From an uncultured Chloroflexota bacterium (GTDB lineage: Bacteria; Chloroflexota; Anaerolineae; Anaerolineales; Anaerolineaceae): a stretch of DNA of 58,684 nt. The position numbers and the translations under genes are program-made. How positions within the stretch are numbered: the first letter of the stretch is position 1; each line of letters opens with the position of its first letter. The notes beneath the pieces were generated by a model. That model was not told the origin of the DNA and searched no databases. It saw only the letters and a program-made list of their open reading frames with translations. Shown piece by piece: positions 17,922-27,618 of this stretch. The DNA is taken from NCBI GenBank assembly GCA_902774215.1, contig CACYHU010000003.1, positions 1-58,684 of the forward strand, given 5' to 3'.

Positions 17922-18080
17922 CTAAAAATTAACATATGCAAGGTCACATACGCCGAACAGATACAAGCACATACAGAGAAAAGCCCCTGTGAAAACAATC
18001 CCATAAATGACATCCGGCAATATAGAAATAATTCGTCTGATGTCAATAGCTTTCTTTTCCGGCAATGAGTTTCCCTTCAT
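17922..18080 (-). CDS. Possible 52-residue membrane protein
   Basis: A short reading frame with basic start (MKGNSLPEKKAIDIRR) and one strongly hydrophobic segment (ILPDVIYGIVFTGAFLCMCL). It ends 13 bases before the next gene start, as an operon partner would, but no good ribosome site precedes its ATG. The rest of the 433-base stretch between 17909 and 18341 shows no other gene; it must hold promoters for this operon and for the DUF2130 gene. Confidence 0.35.
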   Translation of the reverse strand: MKGNSLPEKKAIDIRRIISILPDVIYGIVFTGAFLCMCLYLFGVCDLAYVNF

Positions 18081-18341
18081 ATTTTCAGTTTACAAAAGGG
18101 ATCAAATAAGAATTTTTGATGTGGCATTGTTGAGGCATTCAAAAAAGGATTATGAAAGCGTAAAAGAACCTCTTATCTCCAGCGTTCTGAGACATACGAT
18201 ATTTGATGATAAAATTTGATGGCAGTAAAACGTATATCGGATAAAAATCGGAAAATCCCGGTAAATTATTACTTTGAGCGGTCATATCTTTATTGAATAC
18301 AACCGTCAATAAAGAATAAAGCAGTGAAAAAAGGAGTAAAC

Positions 18342-19550
18342 ATGGCTGAAATTAAATGCCCGAATTGCGGTTCGGTATTCAATGTGGATGAATCAAATTA
18401 CGCGTCAATTGTGAGCCAGATCAGAGATAAAGAGTTCGATGCAGAACTCAATCGGCGGCTCCAGGAAATCGAAAAGAGCAAGCAGCAGGAAATGCAGATC
18501 GCTTTGATGCAGAAAAATCAGGACATCAAAGATCTTCAGAGCAAGATTGACTCAGCTAATTTGGAAAAGGATCTGGCGGTCAGTGAAGTCATTTCCGAAA
18601 AGGATAAGGAACTGGCTGAAAAAGAGAAAAAAATCATCGAACTTGAAGGAAGCATTGATAATCAGGCTTCCCAATTTGAAATAAAAGAAAAATCAATCAT
18701 TGATAATTATGAAAAGCAGCTAAAACTGAAAGATGAAAGTATTGAATTCTATAAGGATTTCAAAGCGCGTCAATCAACAAAGATGATTGGCGAAAGTCTG
18801 GAACAGCACTGTATGATAGAGTTTAACAATATCAGAATGGCTGCTTTTCCGAAAGCATATTTCGAAAAAGACAATGATGCCAAAACCGGCAGTAAAGGCG
18901 ATTTCATATTTCGGGAATCGACAGATGACGGGGTCGAATTTATTTCAATCATGTTTGAAATGAAAAATGAAATGGACGAAACTGCCACAAAACATAAAAA
19001 TGAAGATTTCTTCAAAGAGCTGGACAAAGACCGGAAAGAAAAAAACTGCGAATATGCGGTTCTGGTCTCCCTGTTGGAATCCGATAATGATTATTACAAT
19101 AACGGCATTGTCGATGTGTCATACAGATATGAGAAAATGTATGTTATCCGGCCGCAGTTTTTCATTCCTCTGATCACGCTTCTTCGCAACGCGGCTTTGA
19201 ATTCAGTCAGTTACCGTCAGGAATTACAGGTTCTAAAGAACCAGCAGGTCGATTTGACAAATTTTGAAGCAAACCTGTTAGCCTTCAAAGACAATTTTGC
19301 AAAAAACTATGACCGGGCATCGCAAAGGTTTAATTCCGCAATTGAAGGAATAGAAAAGGCTATCAATGTACTCAACAAGATCAGAGATGATTTGCTGGCG
19401 TCAGAAAACCAGCTGCGTCTTGCTAATGGAAAGATTGATGACATTACCATTAAAAAACTGACCAAAAATGCTCCCTCTATTAAAGCTCAGATCGATGAAA
19501 TAAGAAAAAATGCTGAAACTAACGGATCTGAAATGGTTTCACTGGAATAA
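18342..19550 (+). CDS. DUF2130 protein: zinc-ribbon-like start, coiled coil, nuclease-like core
   Basis: A 402-residue DUF2130 family protein. It begins with CPNCGSVFNV, then a coiled coil (about 25-135, rich in Glu/Lys). The conserved core (about 145-290) contains QSTKMIGESLEQHC, then GDFIFRE and FEMKNE, which fit the D...ExK pattern of PD-(D/E)xK nucleases. A helical C-terminus follows. The family is often called a predicted endonuclease, but activity is unproven. AAGGAG precedes the ATG at 18342, which is preferred to 18324. A bidirectional terminator follows. Confidence 0.85.
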   Translation: MAEIKCPNCGSVFNVDESNYASIVSQIRDKEFDAELNRRLQEIEKSKQQEMQIALMQKNQDIKDLQSKIDSANLEKDLAVSEVISEKDKELAEKEKKIIELEGSIDNQASQFEIKEKSIIDNYEKQLKLKDESIEFYKDFKARQSTKMIGESLEQHCMIEFNNIRMAAFPKAYFEKDNDAKTGSKGDFIFRESTDDGVEFISIMFEMKNEMDETATKHKNEDFFKELDKDRKEKNCEYAVLVSLLESDNDYYNNGIVDVSYRYEKMYVIRPQFFIPLITLLRNAALNSVSYRQELQVLKNQQVDLTNFEANLLAFKDNFAKNYDRASQRFNSAIEGIEKAINVLNKIRDDLLASENQLRLANGKIDDITIKKLTKNAPSIKAQIDEIRKNAETNGSEMVSLE

Positions 19551-19579
19551 CAGGCCGTAGTATTTCATTGACAGAAAAA

Positions 19580-19616
19580 GGAGCTGCTCAACAATTTGAT
19601 GAGCAGCTCCTTTTTT
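19580..19616. terminator. Bidirectional intrinsic terminator
   Basis: Stem GGAGCTGCTC (19580-19589) and GAGCAGCTCC (19601-19610), followed by TTTTTT on the plus strand and by an A-rich run before it, so it works both ways between the converging DUF2130 and surface-protein genes. The minus-strand stop at 19615 lies just outside the stem. Confidence 0.92.
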
Positions 19617-22371
19617 ATTCTTTTATATTATCCTGTAAATCAGAATTTCTCTTTTTCCTGAGCAATACAATGGTGCTGCCCCCTCCACATATTAGGAACA
19701 GCGAGAACAAACCGATCAGAACAGGCATGTTCGTATCGTCTCCTGTATTCGGCAGCAGCGTTGTATGAGTGTAAACACACTGCTGAGATCCTGTAACTGT
19801 ATTGGATTCGATTCGGTACGATGCAGCTGAGCCGGCCGAGATCACATCCGCCGATGCATTGAATGATAAAGACTGACCGTTCCGTTTCTGCTCATTCCCT
19901 GCCGTCTTTGCTTCACAGATAAATCCGGCAACTCCTGCGCCATGCCCGAAGTTTTCAAATTCGTATGTAGTCCCACGTTCATTTTCAGGAAGAACCGTAA
20001 ATTCTGTATTTACAGATTTTTTGACTGATACTATCTCACAATCATAAGCCGTACCGCCCCAATTGATTTTCCCTGTAGTTACACTGATTTTCCTTGCTGC
20101 AGAATGGCTGTCTACATCCATCAGGCCTTTGAATTTCAGTGTATCTCCGGCATCAATACATTCCGGATTCAGGTTTGCAACAGAGATGACCGGTTTGACA
20201 TCGTCGCAAATCGGTTTGACAGCAATATCCGAAGTGGTAACAGCCGGCTGGCTGGAGCAGTCAGCGTTTCCAACCGAACCGTATGCAGACACTGTAATCT
20301 TTACAGAATAAGTACCGCCCGGTTGGATCTGAGAGATTTCTTCTGGAACAACAGTGTACGTTCCATTCAGACTTCCGTCCGATGGCAGAGTTTCCGGATC
20401 AATATCACGGCTTTCTGACTTGACGACATTACCATTGACAATCACATCAAATCTCACCCTGAGCAGGCAGTATCCGGTTGTTCCGGGATTCTCAATAACA
20501 TAGTCAAAACGGTCAGGGGTATCTTCTCCATCATAGATATGGCATTCACCGGATGTGCTGATATCGGCGTTAACTTTTGTATCAACTGTACATACGGGCA
20601 TCAATGCGTCGGCAGCAGCTGAGACGGCAGGTTCATCTGAACAGCTTTCCCTATCAGCAGTATATCCCTCAGCAGTAAAACTGACGCTGTAGAAGTCGAT
20701 GCTGGGTTTATCCTTGTAATAGGCACTGATAATTGCCGACTGTCCCGGGATAAGTCCGTCAATAACAAGGGTATTCCCTTCTGTTGTTTCTCCGTTGAAA
20801 TTGAAGAATGATCCTGCTGGTCCGGAAATAATGATTTTGCAGAACTCCTCTTCGCCTGTATTTCTTACGATTACGGTGAACTGATCCGGTTCATCAGAAT
20901 TCGGGTCAGAACAATCTGATGGCATCTGAATATCAAGAGAAATATCCGGATTCGGAATTGGCGTTGAAGTCTCCGTAGATGTCGGGGTAAATGTGGCTGT
21001 TGCTGTCGGTGTAAATGTCGCGGTTGCTGTTGGGACAAATGTTGCCGTAGCTGTCGGTGTGTAAGTCGATGTCGGCGCGGGTGTACGAGTCGGAGTGGAT
21101 GTCGGAATGTTTGTAGGCACCGGTGTGCGAGTAGGAGTAGATGAAGGAACATTCGTCGGAGTCGGGGAAGGCAAAGCACAGACATCAATTTGTCCGAATA
21201 CATTCGATTGGGCAGAACCGCTGTTTGCATTGCAGGATTCAGCGGTGACTGAGAAATTTACCCGATGAGTTCCGCCGGGAGTGAGACCGGCTCCGGAAAG
21301 ATCCTCCTCGAAGATCAGTGTAATATAGTCTTCTGTATAGATCGTTTGGTTGTACACAAACGGAGATGAGGAGGCTGAACTGTTTTTCAGATGGAATCTC
21401 CCGGGTTTATCGGCGGTAACAGTTGTTTTGCAGATATCTGAATTTCCTGTGTTGCTGATACGGATTTCGTATGAAGCACTGGATGCTGACGGAGAAATAC
21501 ATGATGTGCCTGTTTTTACTGATGCGCTGATTCCGGCTCCGCCGGCAGGTGAATAACATCCGTATTTATCCGCATATGCGGTGGTAGACTGAACCTGCTC
21601 CCCGTTATTCGCAGTAAGCTTGAATTCAAAACGTTTGTATTCTGTATGATCAGCCGGAGGATTATCAAATTCAGATTCAAACACGGCTGTTACACAGGTA
21701 TGCACCGGAACAGGACCGTAGGAGAAAGATGCTGAAGGATTCTGAATCGCAGTTGTATTTGCACTGCCGAGAGAAGGAGTATCTCCGGAACTTACATAAT
21801 AGCTGATGAATTTTCCGGTATGATTCACCGGCGTGAAATTTACGCTCTGATACTCACCGCCTCCGTCGTTACAAGCAGAAACGTACATCCCCGCGGATCT
21901 GTCGCTGAGTGCGATACAGCCGGAATTTACGCAGTCTACATTGAAATTCATATGCCATGAAACCGGCGAAGACAAGAGACGGAAATCCTTAGTTTGGTTC
22001 AGATCTTTTTCTTCCATTTCTGGAAGTTCAGTCAGCCCGATTGCTTCTTCAGATGTCTGATTCGGGATTATTTCATCTGTTTCAGGCAATTCATCCAATG
22101 AAGTCCTGCCGCACGTATCCTCGGTTCCACATGAGTTTCCGTTCTCATCGGGTAAAACGAGTGTGCCGGAAATATCAGAAGAGTTCGCATCATCTGCAGA
22201 ATCATTACTGCTCTCATTTTTTTTATTCGATGAATTGATGCCAGTATCCTGAGATTCCGGAACAGCCATTTGATTCTCTGCATTGCCGGTAACCTGTGGA
22301 AGTGGCACAAGTGCAGTCAGCAACATTGACAGAGTGAATAGAAGTGACAAAATTAGTAATCTTTTTCTCAT
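19615..22371 (-). CDS. LPxTG-anchored surface protein with Thr/Pro stalk
   Basis: A 918-residue exported protein. It starts with a signal peptide ([14 protein letters not shown]...), then an acidic Ser/Asn linker, then beta-sandwich-like repeats. A Thr/Pro stalk at about residues 400-472 repeats [12 protein letters not shown] units, as in many Chloroflexota surface proteins. More beta domains with paired cysteines follow. The C-terminus has LPNTGDD, a hydrophobic helix and RKKRN: a sortase sorting signal. GGAAAGGA lies before the ATG at 22371; the longer frame back to 22521 has no such site. No sortase gene is in the window. It may be an adhesin or a surface-layer component. Confidence 0.85.
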   Translation of the reverse strand: MRKRLLILSLLFTLSMLLTALVPLPQVTGNAENQMAVPESQDTGINSSNKKNESSNDSADDANSSDISGTLVLPDENGNSCGTEDTCGRTSLDELPETDEIIPNQTSEEAIGLTELPEMEEKDLNQTKDFRLLSSPVSWHMNFNVDCVNSGCIALSDRSAGMYVSACNDGGGEYQSVNFTPVNHTGKFISYYVSSGDTPSLGSANTTAIQNPSASFSYGPVPVHTCVTAVFESEFDNPPADHTEYKRFEFKLTANNGEQVQSTTAYADKYGCYSPAGGAGISASVKTGTSCISPSASSASYEIRISNTGNSDICKTTVTADKPGRFHLKNSSASSSPFVYNQTIYTEDYITLIFEEDLSGAGLTPGGTHRVNFSVTAESCNANSGSAQSNVFGQIDVCALPSPTPTNVPSSTPTRTPVPTNIPTSTPTRTPAPTSTYTPTATATFVPTATATFTPTATATFTPTSTETSTPIPNPDISLDIQMPSDCSDPNSDEPDQFTVIVRNTGEEEFCKIIISGPAGSFFNFNGETTEGNTLVIDGLIPGQSAIISAYYKDKPSIDFYSVSFTAEGYTADRESCSDEPAVSAAADALMPVCTVDTKVNADISTSGECHIYDGEDTPDRFDYVIENPGTTGYCLLRVRFDVIVNGNVVKSESRDIDPETLPSDGSLNGTYTVVPEEISQIQPGGTYSVKITVSAYGSVGNADCSSQPAVTTSDIAVKPICDDVKPVISVANLNPECIDAGDTLKFKGLMDVDSHSAARKISVTTGKINWGGTAYDCEIVSVKKSVNTEFTVLPENERGTTYEFENFGHGAGVAGFICEAKTAGNEQKRNGQSLSFNASADVISAGSAASYRIESNTVTGSQQCVYTHTTLLPNTGDDTNMPVLIGLFSLFLICGGGSTIVLLRKKRNSDLQDNIKE

Positions 22372-22527
22372 GTCTAAATCCTTTCCTGTTTGATAGGTCA
22401 CAGGATACAAAGGCAAAGAGAAAAAAAATAGATATGAAGAAGTTTGTGAATAATCTAAATAGCAATACTTATTGTTGTTTTTGTCCGGAATAAAGCCGGC
22501 ATCCAGAGATTTAATAGGCAAAAGGAT

Positions 22528-22935
22528 ATGAGTTTCAAAAAGAAAAAATATGTCAGAATCGTTTACAATATTGTCGCAGTAACTGTTGCGTTTATATCTT
22601 TTGTTCCGGCATATGCAGAAAGTCAGCTTGCGAATCAGGTTCTGAAAGCTGTATCAAAGGTGTCTGATTCAATCATAACAATTCTTCTCGGTTTGATCGT
22701 CCTGGTAACTGTCATATCTCTGGTTCGGAGCGGACTGTCTGCACAAATCAACACTCAGTTCCAGAAGAAATTCGGATTGTCACGGGAGATCATCATGGTC
22801 CTCGAAACAATTACGATTTTTGTGCTTGCAATGATTGCTCTTCCGCTGTTGAAAAAAATTATGAGTGCAGCAGTATCCAAGGTGGGTTCCCAATCCGAAA
22901 TGCTTGGCGGAAATTTCCATCTGCCGAATTATTGA
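22528..22935 (+). CDS. VirB2/TrbC-like pilin-like protein (paralog B)
   Basis: A 135-residue protein with a signal peptide ending AYA-ES, then two membrane segments (about 52-70 and 92-112). Motifs [10 protein letters not shown] and FGLSREI, and LPLLKKIM in the second helix, match the proteins at 49528 and 50065. The C-terminal tail (GNFHLPNY) is also like theirs. This is the layout of VirB2/TrbC pilins of type IV secretion. It lies near the LPxTG gene and 4 kb from the Tad motor operon. AAAGGAT is very close to the ATG. Confidence 0.65.
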   Translation: MSFKKKKYVRIVYNIVAVTVAFISFVPAYAESQLANQVLKAVSKVSDSIITILLGLIVLVTVISLVRSGLSAQINTQFQKKFGLSREIIMVLETITIFVLAMIALPLLKKIMSAAVSKVGSQSEMLGGNFHLPNY

Positions 22936-22963
22936 TGTTTTCTAAATCATTTATAATTGAGCC

Positions 22964-23596
22964 ATGAGATTTATGAGTATTATTAATGAAAGCATAAATA
23001 GACAACAACGGACTTTTATTTTAGCCGTTCTGGCTTTTTTGACTGATATTTCCCGTGTCAGCGCGAATCCAATATATGATCCTTCCATAGAACTGGATCA
23101 TGCAGACAGTTTTATTCCATGGTTGCTATTCTTTATACTGGTCGGCATTATCTCTCTTATTCAGTTTGTCGCACGTGGGTTGATGTTGCAGAAGCGAACC
23201 GGTAAGGGATGGAGAATAATAATACCCCTTTATGGTCGTTATCTTGAGTATAAAAATTACTGGCGAACCAAATATTTCTGGATCAACATCGGATTTTCCT
23301 TGTATATGCTTATCTCAGCAATTGGGATCAATCATCTAGAGAATGAAACGGTATCCACACTTCTTGCCATACCGTTTCTCATTGCTTTGGCTGTTGTTGG
23401 AGTAAACAGGATACGACTTCGAATGAATACACTGGAATTGTTCGGTTTCAATCAGTATCTTGGCCTGTTGGGAATTATCGGGCTTGGTTTCATTACTGAT
23501 TTCCTGTGTGGTTTTTCAAAAACGGGGAAAAAAGAAGAAAAAGAAAAGACTGACAGCAATCAGGAACAGCAAGAAAATATTGCCAAGTGGGAATAA
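22964..23596 (+). CDS. Membrane protein, DUF5684-like
   Basis: A 210-residue protein with about five hydrophobic segments. The stretch QKRTGKGWRIIIPLYGRYLE followed by FWINIGFSLYML fits the DUF5684 pattern (G-x-GW-x-x-IPxY). The first segment could act as a signal anchor. The tail is charged. It follows the VirB2-like gene by 28 bases and probably shares its transcript. Function unknown. No clear ribosome site precedes either ATG (22964 or 22973). Confidence 0.6.
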   Translation: MRFMSIINESINRQQRTFILAVLAFLTDISRVSANPIYDPSIELDHADSFIPWLLFFILVGIISLIQFVARGLMLQKRTGKGWRIIIPLYGRYLEYKNYWRTKYFWINIGFSLYMLISAIGINHLENETVSTLLAIPFLIALAVVGVNRIRLRMNTLELFGFNQYLGLLGIIGLGFITDFLCGFSKTGKKEEKEKTDSNQEQQENIAKWE

Positions 23597-23660
23597 TTGT
23601 CTTCTTTATGCTGTCAGTTTAGGCATTTCACTATGTGTTCATCACAAACTTTTATGATAG

Positions 23661-24437
23661 CTAAAAATCAATCCAGTAATCCCACAACAGGTTATCCAAT
23701 TCTCCAAAATCATCATACATTGTTTCTAATGTCTCATGCGATCTTAGAAATCTAAGAAGAGAACTGAGCCAGCTGAACTCTTCCAAATCTTCAATAATCG
23801 AATTTTCAGTAAAAGAATCTGGGAACAGATCACACCAGGCAGAATATCTTCCCAGTAAATTCATAACAAAGTATATTTGGTCATAATCTGTTGAACAATT
23901 TTCGTAATTAGATAAAAATAAGTTCTTTTGATATGGCCACTCTTCTTCCCGAATGAACTTCAATTGTTCTTCTGGAGAGCTGGAATTTTTTCTTGAAATG
24001 ATAGCCATACGGAATTTATATCCAGTTTTCCTTGCATGGTATTCAGACCACAATCTGAAAACATTATATTTCTTATCGGTATCAATAATGTCATAATTTG
24101 CAAGATTTTCCCGTCTTGCCATTTGATAATAGTCAATTGCATGTGTCAGTTCATGGGCAATTGTTCCAAGCCATGTGAGGGAATCGAAATATTCAATTAT
24201 TTTATATTCATTCATCAGAATATTCATCGGTTCATCCAGTAGGTGTGGCGCAACCAAACGACCATTAAAATCCTGTTGAGGGCGTTCTGATAACAGATAT
24301 TCTTTACATTCCGGTCTAATTTCACTATGTGTGCGATTCAAATCATCAGTTACCAGGATTTTTACTGGTATTACTTCAGCATCAGGATAAAACCTGTAAT
24401 AAGCGGAAACCACTTCCTGAAAATCTTCTCCTGTCAT
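23661..24437 (-). CDS. Putative zinc metallopeptidase-like protein
   Basis: A 258-residue protein with the zinc motif HELTH at about residue 95 (WLGTIAHELTHAIDYY), which is the HExxH signature of gluzincin/metzincin-type peptidases. A further Glu for the third zinc ligand may lie in LWSEYHARKTG about 35 residues later. No signal peptide is seen, so it is probably cytosolic. GGAGG stands 5 bases before the ATG. The family is not recognised; the substrate is unknown. It converges with the DUF5684-like gene. Confidence 0.6.
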   Translation of the reverse strand: MTGEDFQEVVSAYYRFYPDAEVIPVKILVTDDLNRTHSEIRPECKEYLLSERPQQDFNGRLVAPHLLDEPMNILMNEYKIIEYFDSLTWLGTIAHELTHAIDYYQMARRENLANYDIIDTDKKYNVFRLWSEYHARKTGYKFRMAIISRKNSSSPEEQLKFIREEEWPYQKNLFLSNYENCSTDYDQIYFVMNLLGRYSAWCDLFPDSFTENSIIEDLEEFSWLSSLLRFLRSHETLETMYDDFGELDNLLWDYWIDF

Positions 24438-24619
24438 AAATCCTCCAATTTTCTTTTCGAGAACCTCTAAAAAACCATATTTTTCCGATATTGCGTAAAT
24501 TTTTCTTTTTTTAAGTTCATTTCACATAATATCACAAAGACAGCCGATTTGAGGGTCTGAATGATTATTCAACAAGACTAAGTCTTATTTATGAGACTCT
24601 AAAAATCATGTCCTTCCGC

Positions 24620-24625
24620 TATAAT
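24620..24625 (+). promoter_or_regulatory. Candidate -10 box for the Suv3-like helicase gene
   Basis: TATAAT stands 27 bases before the ATG at 24653. No convincing -35 is seen. An imperfect palindrome, AAGACT-A-AGTCTT, occurs about 45 bases further upstream. Confidence 0.45.
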
Positions 24626-24652
24626 GTTTCTTGAGCGGAGGTACTGGATATC

Positions 24653-26335
24653 ATGTCTGCTAAAAAGAAACCTTTTATTACAAAAACCGAATTACTCAAA
24701 ATGTTCCCATGGATGACAGACTATCTGTTCAGGACCTATCTTCCGCCGGTTCTTTTTTTCGCACGGGGAAAAAACAAAATGATTCCGGCATGGAACAGAG
24801 AAGAAGTCCTGGAAATATGCCGGAATGATAAAAATCTGCAAGAGGAAAGAGATAAAATCCGTCGGGACACACAGCTGAATCAAGACTTACAGATGGCATA
24901 TCAGGCTTTTGTTTCGAGGTTCACACCCTTTGAAAAGTTTCATTACGCTGAAAAATTAGATCGGAATTTTATTCTCCATGTCGGACCCACGAATTCCGGA
25001 AAAACCTACACGGCACTGGAAGCTCTGAAGGGAGCTGATTCCGGTGTATATCTCGGGCCGCTCCGCCTTATGGCACTCGAAGTTTTTGACAAGCTGAATA
25101 CCGTCGATATCCCTTGTTCCCTGCTGACAGGTGAAGAAAGCATTCCCATACCCTGCGCTGACTTCGTGGCGTCGACTGTTGAAATGGCCGACTTTCAGAA
25201 ACTGTACGACGTAGCGGTAATTGACGAGGCTCAGATGATCCGTGATTCGAGACGAGGCGCACATTGGTTTGACGCCATCTGCCAGATAAATGCGAAAACG
25301 GTACATGTCTGTCTTGCTCCTGAAGCGGAAAACCTTATCGTTGAGCTCATGAAATCCATTGATGCTCCGTATGAAATCATTTATCATAAGAGGCTTGCTC
25401 CTCTGTTCGTTGGAAAACAGATGACCGGGTTTGACGACATATTACCCGGAGATGCTATAATTGCCTTTTCACGCCAGAAGGTGCTCGGTATTGCCGCAGC
25501 AATGAGAGTCAGAGGTTTTTCTCCTGCGGTTATTTACGGAGGGCTGCCACCAAGATCCCGCAGAATGGAAGTCGAGGATTATGCTGCCGGGCGTAAAAAT
25601 ATAATTGTAGCGACTGATGCAATCGGAATGGGTTTGTCTTTGCCGATCCGACGTATTGTATTTGCCGAAGTGAGAAAATTTGACGGACAGCAGCGGCGAG
25701 TACTTACGCCTTCTGAAATAAAGCAGATTGCAGGCCGTGCGGGAAGATTCGGAATCTATGACCACGGAGAAGTTACTTCTTTCAGACATAACGGATATAT
25801 ATCAGAAGCGCTTCGGCAAAAGGATCTTCCCATTGAGAAACTCCGTATTTCCTTTCCTGGAGATGAGGCAATTGCGTCCGGATATCCCATGACACAGCTG
25901 CTCGAAGAATGGCAGAGACTTCCCAAAGATGGATGGTTTGAAAGAGAAAATATGGGAAATGCATATAAATTGCTGAAGATCTTTCCGGGCAAGCAGAAAA
26001 GGACGGACAGGCAGATGATTTATAAGCTGATAACCTGTCCTGTTGATACAGACAGAGCATATATGGTGGCATACTGGAAACAATGTGCAGAGGCTGTCCT
26101 TGCCGATATGGATATACCGGTCCCTAATTTCGGGATGAACTCACTGGAAAACTGCGAAATGCAGTACAGAGCCCTGGATCTTTACAAAATCATGTGTCTG
26201 CGCTTTGACAAGAAGAATTACTGTGAGGATTTTCAGGATGAAGTAATTCAACGGATCTCTGTCTTATTGCAGAATGCCAAAAACAAATTACTTCTTGTTG
26301 AATCCCTGCAACAACCCGAAGAAGAATTAACTTAG
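24653..26335 (+). CDS. Suv3-like DExH RNA helicase
   Basis: A 560-residue helicase close in motifs to mitochondrial Suv3, an RNA-unwinding partner of RNA decay. It has GPTNSGKT (about 107-114), VIDEAQM (about 187-193), a FSRQKV stretch, VATDAIGMGL (about 318-327) and QIAGRAGRFG (about 356-365). An N-terminal 90-residue extension and a C-terminal helical part complete it. Bacterial copies are uncommon outside a few lineages. GGAG precedes the ATG. No partner exoribonuclease gene is adjacent; it stands just upstream of the Tad motor operon but has its own promoter. Confidence 0.85.
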   Translation: MSAKKKPFITKTELLKMFPWMTDYLFRTYLPPVLFFARGKNKMIPAWNREEVLEICRNDKNLQEERDKIRRDTQLNQDLQMAYQAFVSRFTPFEKFHYAEKLDRNFILHVGPTNSGKTYTALEALKGADSGVYLGPLRLMALEVFDKLNTVDIPCSLLTGEESIPIPCADFVASTVEMADFQKLYDVAVIDEAQMIRDSRRGAHWFDAICQINAKTVHVCLAPEAENLIVELMKSIDAPYEIIYHKRLAPLFVGKQMTGFDDILPGDAIIAFSRQKVLGIAAAMRVRGFSPAVIYGGLPPRSRRMEVEDYAAGRKNIIVATDAIGMGLSLPIRRIVFAEVRKFDGQQRRVLTPSEIKQIAGRAGRFGIYDHGEVTSFRHNGYISEALRQKDLPIEKLRISFPGDEAIASGYPMTQLLEEWQRLPKDGWFERENMGNAYKLLKIFPGKQKRTDRQMIYKLITCPVDTDRAYMVAYWKQCAEAVLADMDIPVPNFGMNSLENCEMQYRALDLYKIMCLRFDKKNYCEDFQDEVIQRISVLLQNAKNKLLLVESLQQPEEELT

Positions 26336-26372
26336 CTTGATAAGAATGTAATCATTACCAAAATGCTTTTGT

Positions 26373-26423
26373 ATCCTTTTGCTCGCGCCGGAGAACCGGC
26401 AGAACTTGCGAAAGGATTTTTTT
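26373..26423 (+). promoter_or_regulatory. Structured leader of cpaB: hairpin plus T-run covering the ribosome site
   Basis: The outer stem pairs ATCCTTTTGC (26373-26382) with GCGAAAGGAT (26408-26417), ten base pairs with one G-U. An inner stem GCCGG/CCGGC (26387-26391/26396-26400) closes an AGAA loop, with a 4/7-base internal loop between. The outer 3' arm contains AAAGGA, the ribosome site of cpaB, and seven T residues (26417-26423) run up to the ATG. The element could stop transcription or hide the ribosome site. No known riboswitch class was recognised. Confidence 0.7.
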
Positions 26424-27557
26424 ATGAAGAGCAACAAAATTGTAATTGTGGCCGGCATTCTCCTGCTGGCCGTAACATTCTTCGGGATTCTGGCGTACGG
26501 TAAACTCATGAATCCTGATCCGGTTTATGTCCTGACAGCAAAATCGGATATCAACCAGGGAACCAGCCTCGTATCCCTCACCCAGGATAATTTCAACATA
26601 GTGGATATATCCTCCAGTGCTTCAATGGTGGGTACATTCGTCACTCCTTCGGATTTTGCAAAGATGCAGAGTGCGGGAGGTCAGTTCATCAACCTCGTTT
26701 CACGCAATGAGCCGGTCAAATATACAGATATCATGTCTTCCGCAAATCCGCTCTCATCCAGGATTGTTTCCCTTGGCCAGGATGATCCAAACAAGGTGGT
26801 CATGACCATCAATGTGGCCGGATATGCTCCGGTCGGGATCCATGAAGGAGACTATGTGGATATTATCGGCACGGTTTCCACTTATGACACCGCAGACGCC
26901 TACGGTAACGCGCTGGCTAATATTCTTACAGATGCCAGAAAGAAGGCGCTGGCTGAAATTGACGCGGAAGAACTTGGCGAAAAGATTTCCACTGCCGATT
27001 TCGGTTACGCAGACGGTGTTGAATTCGGATCGGATTATTACGATGCGGTTTCCGGCGGTTTCGGTTCAGCTTCCGCCGATACCAACGTTTTCTCGGTAAC
27101 GCAGCCTTCCATTACAGATGAGATCATGGAAAAAGCAGATCTCCTTCAGGAAAAAACCGATGAACTCTCGGCTGTTCTTGACGAATGGAAGGAATTTGTG
27201 GATCTCTGGGGGAGTGCTGATCCAGTTGCACTTTCCGAGATGCTCGAAGCCGGTTACTATCTGTCACCGATTGCCAAGGTACTCGTAAACGGCGCGAAAG
27301 TCATCAATGTGAACCGCACCGAAGACAGTTATGCTGCTGGAGTGGATTCTCTGGATGTTCTTGTACCGCGTGATGCAATCGAATGGATCGCCATGGCAGA
27401 GGAAGGCGGAACACTGCGGATCGCTATTCTCTCCTCCAATGCGAACCCGAACGGCTCCGGTGCAACAGAAGGCGCGTCCATGCAGGACTTCATTGAGTCC
27501 TTCGTCCATGACCGCGGCGATAAAACCGAATATTCGGTGATTCCGTCCAGCCGCTGA
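26424..27557 (+). CDS. CpaB/RcpC-like Tad pilus assembly protein
   Basis: A 377-residue protein with one N-terminal membrane anchor (about 5-25) and an outside part. The SAF-like region begins VYVLTAKSDINQGTSL, and a second conserved block is VVMTINVAGYAPVGIHEGD, typical of CpaB/RcpC. The long insert with acidic and Gly-rich stretches (about 150-260) is unusual. It heads the operon cpaB-tadZ-tadA-tadB-tadC. No secretin (RcpA/CpaC) gene is present, as expected for a cell without a classic outer membrane. Its ribosome site is buried in the leader hairpin described separately. Confidence 0.8.
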   Translation: MKSNKIVIVAGILLLAVTFFGILAYGKLMNPDPVYVLTAKSDINQGTSLVSLTQDNFNIVDISSSASMVGTFVTPSDFAKMQSAGGQFINLVSRNEPVKYTDIMSSANPLSSRIVSLGQDDPNKVVMTINVAGYAPVGIHEGDYVDIIGTVSTYDTADAYGNALANILTDARKKALAEIDAEELGEKISTADFGYADGVEFGSDYYDAVSGGFGSASADTNVFSVTQPSITDEIMEKADLLQEKTDELSAVLDEWKEFVDLWGSADPVALSEMLEAGYYLSPIAKVLVNGAKVINVNRTEDSYAAGVDSLDVLVPRDAIEWIAMAEEGGTLRIAILSSNANPNGSGATEGASMQDFIESFVHDRGDKTEYSVIPSSR

Positions 27558-27570
27558 TACCAGATGATAA

Positions 27571-27600
27571 GTCACGGGGACAACGATCTGTCCCCGTGAC
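27571..27600. repeat. Intercistronic hairpin between cpaB and tadZ
   Basis: A perfect 12-bp stem, GTCACGGGGACA and its complement, with a 6-base loop (27583-27588) and no T-run. It may protect or process the mRNA so that cpaB and the genes after it are expressed at different levels. Confidence 0.75.
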
Positions 27601-27618
27601 ATTGATAAGGAAAAACAG

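Noticed and set aside
18007..18219. A plus-strand frame of 70 codons before the DUF2130 gene
   Set aside because: No ribosome site and no recognisable composition; it is antisense to the small membrane frame and promoter region.
20955..21170. Short repeated units resembling a CRISPR-like or satellite array
   Set aside because: The repeats are in frame with the surface protein and encode its Thr/Pro stalk; there are no unique spacers.
22450..22527. A copy of the cpaB leader structure before the VirB2-like gene at 22528
   Set aside because: It shares CCGG pairs and an AAAGGAT ribosome site, but the outer stem cannot be formed convincingly and there is no T-run.
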